From positions 162,389-226,388 of the forward strand of contig NZ_CTDX01000012.1 in assembly GCF_001375515.1 (NCBI RefSeq): 64,000 nucleotides of DNA. Reading direction: 5' to 3'. Shown in pieces: positions 36,839 through 45,800 of the stretch (within the stretch, counting starts at the first letter, position 1; each line of letters begins with the position of its first letter). The notes under the pieces are model-generated. The model saw nothing but the letters and a program-made list of their open reading frames with translations, was not told the origin of the DNA and did not search any database. The position numbers were made by a program, and so were the translations under genes. The DNA is from Bacillus kwashiorkori (GTDB taxonomy: Bacteria; Bacillota; Bacilli; Bacillales; Caldibacillaceae).

Positions 36839-37669
36839 ATGTTTCGAGGATTTTATACAGCTGCATCGGGAATGCTTGCTCAGCAAAGACGAACAGAAAT
36901 GTTAACGAACAACTTGGCAAATATGAATACGCCTGGATTTAAAGCCGATGAGTCATCTCTTAGGGCTTTTCCAGAATTGCTACTAAGCAGATTGGATGGA
37001 CAACAGCCAATAGCCAATCGAAAACTACCTCAGCCAATGGCTAGTTTAGTCGGTGGATTGAATACAGGTGTCTATGTTCAAGATATTGCGCCACTATTTC
37101 ATCAAGGTGATTTACAACAAACAGAACTTTCAACAGACATTGCGCTAGTTGATTTGAATATCCCGACAACTAATGAAGGTTCACCAAGTACCGTGCTTTT
37201 TACTGTAGAAGGACCGAATGGCGGGGTTCAATATACTAGAAATGGGAACTTCACGTTGGACGGGGCAGGATATTTAACGATGGCGAACGGACAATACGTA
37301 TTATCGGCCGACGGAAATCGAATCCAGCTGACGAATGATGAATTTATCGTCGACAATGACGGCTGGATTAACCAAAATGGTGCGACAGTAGCAAGATTAG
37401 GTGTTGCCTATGCTGAAAATCCATTATTACTCGCAAAAAGAGATAATGGTACATATGAACTAGATAATGGCACACTACCGTCTGCTTACGACAATGAAAA
37501 TATCGCTTTTCAAACGAAACAAGGCTATATCGAGCGCTCGAATGTCGACCCGCAAAAAGCAATGACCGAACTATTAACCGCCTATCGCAGTTTTGAAGCA
37601 AACCAAAAAGTGTTACAAGCATATGATCGGAGTATGGATAAAGCGGTGAACGAAGTAGGGAGACTGTAG
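36839..37669 (+). CDS. flhO: Flagellar hook-basal body rod protein FlhO
   Basis: FlhO is a FlgF/FlgG-family distal rod protein. The 276-residue product starts MFRGFYTAASGMLAQQRRTEMLTNNLANMNTPGFKAD, the conserved rod N-terminal coiled-coil helix with its ANMNTPG turn. The core has YTRNGNFTLDGAGYLTMANGQYVL, and the C-terminal helix SNVDPQKAMTELLTAYRSFEANQKVLQAYDRSMDKAVNEVG is typical. ATG 36839 follows GTGAGGTGACC. It is paired with flhP downstream, as in B. subtilis. Confidence 0.93.
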   Translation: MFRGFYTAASGMLAQQRRTEMLTNNLANMNTPGFKADESSLRAFPELLLSRLDGQQPIANRKLPQPMASLVGGLNTGVYVQDIAPLFHQGDLQQTELSTDIALVDLNIPTTNEGSPSTVLFTVEGPNGGVQYTRNGNFTLDGAGYLTMANGQYVLSADGNRIQLTNDEFIVDNDGWINQNGATVARLGVAYAENPLLLAKRDNGTYELDNGTLPSAYDNENIAFQTKQGYIERSNVDPQKAMTELLTAYRSFEANQKVLQAYDRSMDKAVNEVGRL

Positions 37670-37826
37670 TAGCTTGACTGGAGTATGAACAAGTACATTT
37701 CAGGACAATGCGCATGATAAAAAGTCCTTAAAGTAACGGATTGGAAAAGTTGAAACATACCCCATAGGACAGCGCCTATGGATAAAAAAGTACAGAAAAG
37801 CAATGTGAAGATTCGAGGTGAAAAAA

Positions 37827-38669
37827 ATGAACCGTACAATGATTACAGCCGCAAATACAATGGGTCAGTTGCAAAAGCAATTAGATGTTATAAGCAATAA
37901 TATTGCAAATTCACAAACAACTGGCTACAAAAAACGTACGGCCCAGTTTTCGGAACTTATGTATCAACAATTTAACAATCAGCCTGTTCGCGGCGATGCA
38001 GTTGGCCGTTTAACACCAGCAGGAATTCGCCAAGGTGTCGGGGCGCAACTTTCTCAAATTCAAATGATCATGAATTTAGGAAGTATCGTACAAACGAACC
38101 GAATGTTGGATTTTGCCATTCGAGACGAAAAACAGTTTTTTAAAGTGCTTGTTGAACGCGATGGAGAATCAACTATTCAATATACGCGCAATGGTGCCTT
38201 TTACTTATCGCCATTAAATGACGAGGAAACAATGCTAGTTAATGGTGATGGACATCCTATTTTAGATGAAAATAACAATTCCATTATTTTTTCTGGCAAT
38301 ATGAAAACAGTCGGACTAGCCGATCAAGGAACACTTGTTTTTACGAATGATGCAAACGAAGAACAAACATTTCAACTTGGTATCGTCCAAATTGAAAAAC
38401 CACAATTATTAGAACTAGCTGGGGACAGTATGCTAAAGCTACCGAACCATTTTGACGAACTTACATTACCAGTAGAAGAAATAGTAATGGAATTAAACGG
38501 TGCAGAACGCGGGGAAATTAACATCGCACACCAAGCATTAGAACAATCTAATGTGGATGTTGCGGAAGAAATGACGAACTTAATCCAAACACAACGCTCG
38601 TACCAATTCCAAGCGCGTTCCATTACATTAGCAGACCAAATGCAAGGTTTAATTAACGGCATTAGGTAA
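37827..38669 (+). CDS. flhP: Flagellar hook-basal body rod protein FlhP
   Basis: A second FlgF/FlgG-type rod protein of 280 residues. The N-terminal MITAANTMGQLQKQLDVISNNIANSQTTGYKKR and the C-terminal HQALEQSNVDVAEEMTNLIQTQRSYQFQARSITLADQMQGLINGIR are the family's paired helices; the core has YTRNGAFYLSPL. ATG 37827 follows GAGGTG. The 157-base spacer from flhO has no gene. With FlhO it is thought to complete the distal rod. Confidence 0.93.
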   Translation: MNRTMITAANTMGQLQKQLDVISNNIANSQTTGYKKRTAQFSELMYQQFNNQPVRGDAVGRLTPAGIRQGVGAQLSQIQMIMNLGSIVQTNRMLDFAIRDEKQFFKVLVERDGESTIQYTRNGAFYLSPLNDEETMLVNGDGHPILDENNNSIIFSGNMKTVGLADQGTLVFTNDANEEQTFQLGIVQIEKPQLLELAGDSMLKLPNHFDELTLPVEEIVMELNGAERGEINIAHQALEQSNVDVAEEMTNLIQTQRSYQFQARSITLADQMQGLINGIR

Positions 38670-38673
38670 AAAA

Positions 38674-38726
38674 TTCAATCAAAGAAAAATATCTTTTTAA
38701 AAATAGTTTTCTCAACTTTGATTGAA
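38674..38726 (-). terminator. Minus-strand-oriented hairpin with T-run after flhP
   Basis: TTCAATCAAAG and CTTTGATTGAA form a perfect 11-bp stem. The T-run (T6) follows only when read on the minus strand. On the + strand it is just an inverted repeat. Confidence 0.45.
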
Positions 38727-38920
38727 ACTTAAAAAAATGTTACTGGAAATAAAAAAATGAGTGATAAGATTTTTTTCACATACAATAACTAATAATTTAT
38801 TGTTAAAAATAATATAGTTCAAATAACACATAATCATGGAACTTTTTGCAATAAAGAACTTGTATAAAATGGCATATTTATCTCGAAAAAGATCCGTAGT
38901 TATAAAGGAGTTTGTAGCGG

Positions 38921-39199
38921 ATGGAAGAAAAAATGAAAAAAATAGAAGGTCAATCACGCGAAGAACGAAGAAAGATTAAATTAGACAAACAGAAAGAGGA
39001 AGTAGCTCGGAAACCGAGAAGAATTCGTATCCGGCTTATTCCCATTTGGCTGCGGGTAATTATCGTATTAATCTTAGTTGTCACTTTCTTCATGATTGGC
39101 ACCATGATCGGTTACGGGATTATCGGTGATGGCAATCCAACCGATGTGTTTAAAAAATCAACTTGGACACATATAACCGATATTGTTAATAAAAAATAA
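38921..39199 (+). CDS. EpuA/RpoE1-like small membrane protein (annotated as RNA polymerase subunit beta EpuA)
   Basis: A 92-residue protein. The highly charged first ~38 residues (SREERRKIKLDKQKEE) are followed by one transmembrane helix, LRVIIVLILVVTFFMIGTMIGYGIIG (about 47-70), and the motif GDGNPTDVFKKSTWTHITDIV, the signature of the EpuA family (PF11772). The RNA polymerase name in databases is a historical label; the role is unclear. AAAGGAG lies about ten bases upstream. A strong terminator follows. Confidence 0.82.
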   Translation: MEEKMKKIEGQSREERRKIKLDKQKEEVARKPRRIRIRLIPIWLRVIIVLILVVTFFMIGTMIGYGIIGDGNPTDVFKKSTWTHITDIVNKK

Positions 39200-39206
39200 C
39201 GAAGCG

Positions 39207-39233
39207 ATGGAAGAATGCTCTTCCATTTTTTTA
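39207..39233 (+). terminator. Terminator after the EpuA-like gene
   Basis: ATGGAAGA pairs with TCTTCCAT over a four-base loop, followed by a run of T. Confidence 0.9.
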
Positions 39234-39470
39234 TTTACCCACGTAAAACAAATACACTTGCAAACTTATGGAAGTATGGTACAAAATTTGCACTTGGACA
39301 TAGTCTTCATTTTTTTGTAAAGTAGATGGTAAAGATAATTACTCCCATTCAGTGGTTGTATTAGAACGGGAAGCTCATAAACCCGCTTAGTTAATAACCA
39401 ATCAGTTTGAAAGGGAGCACTGCTTCAGATTTTTTCCATTTATACATAAAAACGCGAGAGGAGTATTGTC

Positions 39471-39905
39471 ATGTTAGATATTCATGAGATTAAAAAAATT
39501 ATCCCGCATCGCTATCCATTTTTGTTAGTGGATAAAGTGTTGGAAGTGGAGGAAGGAAAGCGTGCGGTAGGTGTGAAAAACGTATCTGCCAATGAAGAGT
39601 TTTTTAACGGTCACTTTCCTGATTATCCAGTGATGCCTGGTGTATTAATTGTCGAAGCACTTGCACAAGTCGGTGCAGTTGCACTTTTAAAAAAGGAAGA
39701 AAATCGTGGTCGGCTCGCATTTTTTGCTGGAATTGACAATTGTCGCTTTAAACGTCAAGTCAAACCTGGTGACGTGCTCAAATTAGAAGTGGAAATTACC
39801 CGTCTGCGCGGCCCAGTAGGTAAGGGGAAAGCCGTAGCAACGGTCGATGGTGAGCTCGCTTGTGAAGCAGAAATCATGTTTGCCCTTGGAGAAAAGGCAG
39901 AGTAA
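39471..39905 (+). CDS. fabZ: 3-hydroxyacyl-ACP dehydratase FabZ
   Basis: FabZ dehydrates 3-hydroxyacyl-ACP in type II fatty acid synthesis. The 144-residue hot-dog protein has [13 protein letters not shown], catalytic His 48 in [14 protein letters not shown] and catalytic Glu 62 in [11 protein letters not shown], then [28 protein letters not shown] precedes the ATG. It stands alone with its own terminator downstream, in the ywpB position of the Bacillus map. Confidence 0.97.
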   Translation: MLDIHEIKKIIPHRYPFLLVDKVLEVEEGKRAVGVKNVSANEEFFNGHFPDYPVMPGVLIVEALAQVGAVALLKKEENRGRLAFFAGIDNCRFKRQVKPGDVLKLEVEITRLRGPVGKGKAVATVDGELACEAEIMFALGEKAE

Positions 39906-39993
39906 TTTTTAGAAATCAAATGGTAGATAGGATGACTATTCAACAATTGGACAACGAGAATGAATCTCCAGAAAATGCCATTACTATCTTTTG

Positions 39994-40041
39994 AGGAAAT
40001 GTTCCAAGAACGTTTTTCAAGGACCGTTTCCTTTCTTTTTC
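39994..40041 (+). terminator. fabZ terminator
   Basis: AGGAAATGTTCC pairs with GGACCGTTTCCT (one mismatch, one wobble), followed by TTCTTTTTC. Confidence 0.7.
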
Positions 40042-40252
40042 ACATAATGTTTGTTCCAACCTCTTTAGTGACAACTTTTAGAAGTTATTTCCAAATAAAA
40101 CCACATACAATCAGAAAACCTTCATGAATGATTTTTCTCCCTCATTATGTAATAAATACCCATTTTTTAATGCAAGTTCTTTTTATTTTTGGGCAATATA
40201 ACATCAGACCGCACTTAGGTCAAATTTTAACCGACAGAAAGGAGTACCAATA
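40042..40252. other. Remainder of the fabZ to lipoprotein spacer
   Basis: AT-rich with no gene seen; a promoter for the lipoprotein gene is expected here but none is clear. Confidence 0.4.
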
Positions 40253-40645
40253 ATGAATAAACTTTTTAAAATTATTGGGGGAACCGCATTAGCCGCTATG
40301 TTGATGACAGGTTGTGCCAACAACGATACAGACCAAAACCCACCGCCACCACAAGTGGATGATAATAACGACAATGGTGTTCTTGACGGTAATAACAATA
40401 ATGGTACAAACAATGGCATTAATGGTGGCACAAATGGCAACAACGGCACGAATGGAACAAATGGAACGAACGGTACGAACAACGGTACGATGAATGACGG
40501 TAATGGAAACACGAACGATAACAACCGTATAAATGATACGAACATCCCTGGAGATGGGGACCCAGCGTTAGACAGAAACACACCAGCAGAAGATTTAATT
40601 GAAGACAGAAAAGATATGAGAGACGATGACAATAAAGACAGTTAA
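40253..40645 (+). CDS. Small Asn/Gly-repeat lipoprotein
   Basis: A 130-residue predicted lipoprotein. The signal peptide ends in LMTGC with Cys 21 as the lipidation site. After a PPPPQ stretch, residues about 45-95 are a low-complexity Asn/Gly/Thr region with tandem NGT units (NGTNGTNGTNGTNNGT). The C-terminus is acidic (DLIEDRKDMRDDDN). I recognise no family. GAAAGGAGT precedes the ATG, so it is very likely expressed. The triplet-like DNA repeats could change length by slippage. Confidence 0.8.
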   Translation: MNKLFKIIGGTALAAMLMTGCANNDTDQNPPPPQVDDNNDNGVLDGNNNNGTNNGINGGTNGNNGTNGTNGTNGTNNGTMNDGNGNTNDNNRINDTNIPGDGDPALDRNTPAEDLIEDRKDMRDDDNKDS

Positions 40646-40660
40646 ATAATAACTACTTAA

Positions 40661-40700
40661 AAACAAACCCATTTCTCCAAAACGAGAGTGGGTTTGTTAT
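40661..40700. terminator. Bidirectional terminator between the lipoprotein gene and ywpF
   Basis: AACAAACCCA pairs with TGGGTTTGTT. It lies between the two convergent gene ends. Confidence 0.7.
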
Positions 40701-40715
40701 ATTGCACGCAGTACG

Positions 40716-41117
40716 TTAAGAGCGGTTTTTTGCCTTAAAGGCCGCTAACAAATCATCACCTGATAGCCCTTTCTCGATTAAATCTGCTAAAAGTTTTTCA
40801 GAATGATGCCCACGGGAATAGGACATGTTTCCTTCCATTAAAATAGAGGCAAAGTCATCCATTTCCTCTGCAGCGACCACCTTCATACGAAAATATGCTG
40901 GCTCATTATCACGCTTCGTAATCGTTGCTCGTACAGAAAACTCATTTCCCCCAAAACTTAAGAAATGTGGCAGGAACTCCCTTTTAACAAAACATTCCAT
41001 TAACCATGTGTTCGATTCATTTTCTTGATTAATAACAAGAGCATCGATAATATCAATCGTAACTTCCTCGCCCGACTGCTTTTTTAACTCCAGCCCGACT
41101 AATTTAAATGTTTTCAT
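40716..41117 (-). CDS. ywpF: YwpF-like protein
   Basis: A 133-residue soluble protein beginning MKTFKLVGLELKKQSGEEVTIDIIDALVINQENE, the start of the YwpF family, and ending in two helices (LLADLIEKGLSGDDLLAAF). No catalytic motif is evident and the function is unknown. GAGGTGAG precedes the start on the minus strand. It is divergent from ssbB, as ywpF is from ywpH in B. subtilis, which supports the assignment. Confidence 0.85.
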   Translation of the reverse strand: MKTFKLVGLELKKQSGEEVTIDIIDALVINQENESNTWLMECFVKREFLPHFLSFGGNEFSVRATITKRDNEPAYFRMKVVAAEEMDDFASILMEGNMSYSRGHHSEKLLADLIEKGLSGDDLLAAFKAKNRS

Positions 41118-41410
41118 AAACTCACCTCATCCCGAACAATATGTAGTATTCAAATTTGATTTATATAGCAAAATATTGTGTCGAAATATTCTTTAAAAAA
41201 AATGATAAAAAGTTTAAAGGTAAAGTTTGCCCTTTTTTTAAGAATAAAAAAGACAAAATTGTATTTCAATTAGTAAAATCGGTTCTGTAAGTTATCAGAT
41301 TTTTAAAATTGATTGATTTTACATAAATGTTTGTACGTATTATCATACAGATAACAACAAGGAAATACTACAAAAACGCTATGAAATTTTTGTTGATTGG
41401 AGGTAATTAA

Positions 41411-41770
41411 TTGTTAAATCAAGTAACATTAGTTGGCAGATTAACTCGTGACCCAGAAATAAAATTTACGAATGACGGTATTCCAGTAACTCAAGTGATA
41501 ATAGCAGTTAGTCGTGGATTCCGCGATAACAATGGTATCGTCCAAGCCGATTTTGTCCAATGTACACTTTGGCGCAAGGTGGCTGAAAATACGGCTCAAT
41601 ATTGTAAAAAAGGCTCGATCATCGGCATTACCGGTCGAATTCAGACACGCAATTATGAAAACCAAGAAGGTAGAAAAATTTATGTAACGGAAGTAGTTGC
41701 CGACAGAGTCCGCTTCCTCGGTGGCAGACCTCAAGAAGACCGCGAATTTGCTACAACCTCTGCAGATTAA
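41411..41770 (+). CDS. ssbB: Single-stranded DNA-binding protein, SsbB type
   Basis: An OB-fold protein of 119 residues starting MLNQVTLVGRLTRDPEIKFTNDGIPVTQVIIAVSR, with CTLWRKVAENTAQYCKKGSIIGITGRIQTRNYE. It ends after the OB domain and lacks the Gly-rich linker and acidic C-terminal tip of SsbA, so it is the short, competence-associated type. TTG 41411 follows GGAGGTAA. In B. subtilis the gene is ComK-controlled; I could not place a convincing K-box here. Confidence 0.93.
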   Translation: MLNQVTLVGRLTRDPEIKFTNDGIPVTQVIIAVSRGFRDNNGIVQADFVQCTLWRKVAENTAQYCKKGSIIGITGRIQTRNYENQEGRKIYVTEVVADRVRFLGGRPQEDREFATTSAD

Positions 41771-41819
41771 TTCCCACTTACGTTTCATTTTACAAATTTT
41801 CGAAAAAGGGGGTGAATGA

Positions 41820-41948
41820 ATGGGAACATCCATTGATCATTCTCGTTTAGAACAACTTGTCCAATTGTTAATAACGATAACAGGTAAGTCCAATGCAAAA
41901 ATAATCGAATTAGAACAGCGGATAGCTGAACTAGAAAAAGCAACATGA
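41820..41948 (+). CDS. Small 42-residue coiled-coil protein
   Basis: A short open frame with a strong ribosome site (AAAGGGGGTGA, four bases before ATG). The product has MGTSIDHSRLEQLVQLL, then ITGKSNAKIIELEQRIAELE, with hydrophobic residues at heptad spacing (I-x6-L/I), so a short coiled coil is likely. It begins 50 bases after ssbB and may be co-transcribed. I do not recognise a family. Being so short it could be chance, but site and composition look like a real gene. Confidence 0.55.
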   Translation: MGTSIDHSRLEQLVQLLITITGKSNAKIIELEQRIAELEKAT

Positions 41949-41963
41949 GAATAAGCCAATCGG

Positions 41964-42065
41964 ATGATGTTCATGATAGAACAGGCAAATAAACCATTAA
42001 AGGGGGTGATGGAGAAAAAAGTAGTCTTTGTAAAAAAGGAGAAGAGTTTCCGTTCTTTCATTTAA
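41964..42065 (+). CDS. Possible very small basic peptide
   Basis: A 33-codon frame just after the previous small gene. An internal ATG at 42009 has AAAGGGGGTG directly before it, giving an 18-residue Lys-rich peptide starting MEKKVVFVKKEK. No family is recognised. Confidence 0.25.
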   Translation: MMFMIEQANKPLKGVMEKKVVFVKKEKSFRSFI

Positions 42066-42734
42066 CTTACTGATTAAAAAGGAGGGATGTGAGTCATTTT
42101 TAGTCTTTTGAATTTAGGTCTTTCTACCTATTAACGAAACATGATACAACTAGGTAGTTAGTAATATCGCATATTTATGTAAAAGTTAATTCGAGTAATA
42201 AAAAGCTTTAATGTATTTATTGAATCGTGGCGGAAAACACACCGATTGGAAAATTTACAAACTATATTGGCGTAGCTGAACTTGAAAAGATCATACCCCT
42301 AGTAATGTAAAAATGGTTGAATGGAATTTTTTGGCAAGTACATTAGTGGAGTAATCAAAGTGGGAATAAAATTAAACGGATATTAACGAAAGGTAAGAGC
42401 AATTTAGTCTGAAGCTATTTGGTTTATTATCGGGGTATTCATCCCAATAAAAAGTAATGCATAGAATTCAAATGTAAGTTGGGCAATATAACATAATTAA
42501 CCAGTAAATTATCAATATTTTCATAATATTCCTCTAAATACAATAGTCCTACAAACAATACGAGGGTGTTTGTAGGGCACGGTAACAAACGTTAGTATTT
42601 CTCCAACAATTTAAATCAACCAAAATACGATACAAATCCAATAATTAAACATTCCTCTAGAGAGAAAACACACCTGAATTACAAATCCCCAAAAGGCCTT
42701 TCAAAAAAAATCCCCTAACTATCCCACCAAATAA
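42066..42734. other. Non-coding stretch before the convergent SNF2 gene
   Basis: About 670 AT-rich bases with no supported gene. B. subtilis has glcR (ywpJ) in this position; no remnant of it was recognised. Confidence 0.45.
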
Positions 42735-42762
42735 CCAGTAGTAAAAAACTACTGGCTTTTTT
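42735..42762 (+). terminator. Terminator-like hairpin
   Basis: CCAGTAGT pairs with ACTACTGG over AAAAA, then C and TTTTTT. It is oriented for + strand transcripts. Confidence 0.75.
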
Positions 42763-42773
42763 AACGCAAAAAA

Positions 42774-42825
42774 GGGGACTGTCCCCAACAATTGCAAATG
42801 TTGCGAATTGTTGGGGACAGTCCCC
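42774..42825. repeat. Paired inverted GGGGACTGTCCCCAACAATT repeat
   Basis: Two perfect 20-bp inverted arms (42774-42793 and 42806-42825) surround a 12-base centre that itself pairs (GCAA/TTGC). The element lies seven bases beyond the stop of the minus-strand SNF2 gene. Single arms of the same sequence occur at 5769, 12916 and 15160. Confidence 0.9.
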
Positions 42826-42832
42826 CACCACG

Positions 42833-45800
42833 TTAGTCGAGTTTGAGGATATCGTATAGGTCGTTGTCGGACATGTCAGCGAGCCATTGATCGCTTTGGA
42901 TAATTTCGTTGTTCAGCGATTGTTTTCGCTCCAACATCGCATCAATTTTCTCTTCCAATGTCCCTGTCGTAATAAATTTATGGACATGGACAAATTTCGT
43001 CTGGCCAATTCGATATGCCCGATCAGTTGCCTGATTTTCCACAGCAGGATTCCACCAGCGGTCATAGTGCACAACATGATTAGCCGCTGTTAAATTCAAC
43101 CCAGTTCCGCCCGCCTTCAAGGACAATAACAATATCGGATACTCCCCATTTTGGAACCGATCAATCATCTCGTCTCGCTGTTGTTTCGTTGATCCCCCAT
43201 TTAAGAACGGTATTTTAATTTTATACCGCTTCTCCAGAGTGAACCGAATCATTTCCCCCATTCCGAGATACTGGGTAAAAATTAACCCGTGCTCTTCTTG
43301 ATCTAAAATCGAATCAAACAACTCCGCCAATTTTTCTAACTTCGTCGAACGCTCTAACAAATATTGATGTCCCGTCTCTTTCAAATATAACGCAGGGTGA
43401 TTGCACAATTGTTTTAGCTTACCGAGCAGTTTTAACACTAACCCTTTCCGTTCAAACCCAGAAAGCTTCGTTATTTGCTCAAATGTAGTTTGGACTAGCT
43501 CATCATAAAGTGCCGCCTGCTCCGGTGTCAGCGGACAATACTCTTTTTGCTCTAATTTTTCCGGCAAATTGAGAGCAACTTCTTCATCCAATTTCGTCCG
43601 TCTTAATAAAAACGGGCGAATTAATTTGCGCAGCTCGTCAATTTTCACCGTATCACGCTCCCGTTCAATCGGCAACACGAATCGTTGTTGAAAATGTGTC
43701 AAGCTGCCTAAATATCCTTTATTAATAAAATCAAAAATTGACCATAATTCCGTCAAACGATTTTCCATCGGAGTACCTGTCAAAGCAATATGATGCTGAC
43801 CCTTCAACTTCCGAATCGCTCGTGACTGTTTTGTAGCCGCATTTTTAATATTTTGCGCCTCATCAAGGACAATCGTTCCCCAACTTACACTCGCTAGTTC
43901 ATCAAAATCAATATGGGCAAGACCGTACGTAGTAAGAACAACGTCGGCTTGATCTAAACTTGCACGCTCCTTTTCAAAAAGAACTTCACTACCACTACCA
44001 CTCGCATTAACTAAGTGACCGGCATTTTCTTCCATCCCATCCTCACTAACGTCACTAGACACAACATTCGATTTAACCGCGGCCTTCTCGCTCAAAACGG
44101 GACTGCTGTCAACACTATCACGATAAACTTTCATCCTCGGATTACCCGAACTACCACGATAATCTCCACCATCTAACCAGCCTACACCGTCACCGTAATC
44201 TGCGTCATCCAAATCGCCCGAGCCATCACGATAATCCTCAACTCCAGCACTTTCCGAACTACCACGATAATCTCCACCATCCAACCTGCCTACACCGTCA
44301 CCGTAATCTGCACCATCCAAACCGCCAACACCGTCATAATAATCTGCGCCATCCATTCCGCCCACGCCATCATTATAATCTCCACCATCCAAACGACCCA
44401 TACGATTTCCATCATCCTGAAAACCGACCACACGGCGAAACTCATCCGCCTTTTTCCTGCTCGGGCCATAATGTAAATGCACCCGCAAATCTGGGGCAAA
44501 CTTCTCCATTTCCCGCTGCCAATTCCCTAACACAGAAGTCGGGCAAATGATAAGCGCTGGTCCCCCCATAGGCTCGCGTTCTTTTACTAACAACAAATAC
44601 GCAATCAGCTGGATTGTTTTTCCAAGGCCCATATCATCGGCGAGACACGCCCCAAAGCGATATTTTCGTAAAAAATATAACCAGTTCATTCCTTTCACTT
44701 GGTAAGGTCGCAGCTCCCCGTGCAAAGCTTGCGGTACTGGCTCATTCGGCAACTCTGTCAACTCAGTTAATGATTGAACAAAGGAACGCAATTTCGGGTG
44801 TAACTCAATTTGTATCCGTGAAAAAACTTCGGCATTATGATCATCATTTTCAAAAGCTTCCCGTTCATCGGCCCCATACAACAATTCTTGCTCGATAAAA
44901 TCTTGAACCCGCATCCCTTTTTTCTCTGCTTTTTCCATCATCGACTTAATTTGCCTAATAAAGTCCGGATCCAATTTTACCCATTGGCCATTCACATAAA
45001 TTAACCGCCGATTTTGCTCCACCAATTTTTGAAACTCTGCCTCAGAAAAATCCACGTCATTAATCGACAGCCGCCACTCGAAATCCATAATGGCATCTAA
45101 ACCGACAAAGGATGGTCCAGAAGAACCGGAAGATACTTGTGCCTTCAAACGCAAATTTGCTTCCTTTATCGACTCCCACCATGCAGGTAAAAGTATCTCA
45201 AACCCGAGCATTAACAGCGCTTCACTAGTATTTGTCAAAAAACCCCACGCCTCATCCTCGGTTAGCTCGTACTTCCACTCTCCATCGAAAAATAATTCCT
45301 TCACCCGTTGCAACCGTTCCTCCACTGTATCCAAAAAAGGCTCCCATCGCTTCGGAATTTTTGCCCCACGAGTACGCCCCTTCCTGCTACCAGCATTATC
45401 ATCGAAACGACTTGTATAAGGAATAACCACTTCCTGTTTCTTTTTATCCCGCAAAATCGTCTCTAACGTCCACCAATCGCCATCCTCTTCTGGCTCCTCC
45501 AACCGATATCCGACAGAAAACGGCAGCTCATCTTCTTTCAAACCGATCCACTCCATAAACATCTCATCGGAAAAAAGCTTTTCCACCGGGATGTGCCGAT
45601 CGACTAAACTTTGTAAAAATGCTTGCTGTTCTGTCCAATTTTTCCCACCAACTGAATGATTTTTCAAAAATTCATGAACACCGTTATCAAATAGTTGCTG
45701 AACAAACTCCTGCTTAGTCGCAAAAACATTCTCCTGCAAAAAAGCCTCATCTGCCAATTTTTCTTCCCAAAAATTCGGTAAAAACTCATCCCACACATCT

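Noticed and set aside
44089-44412. CRISPR-like 36-bp periodicity
   Set aside because: The 36-bp units are directly adjacent without spacers and keep the helicase reading frame; no cas genes are nearby. It is a coding minisatellite.
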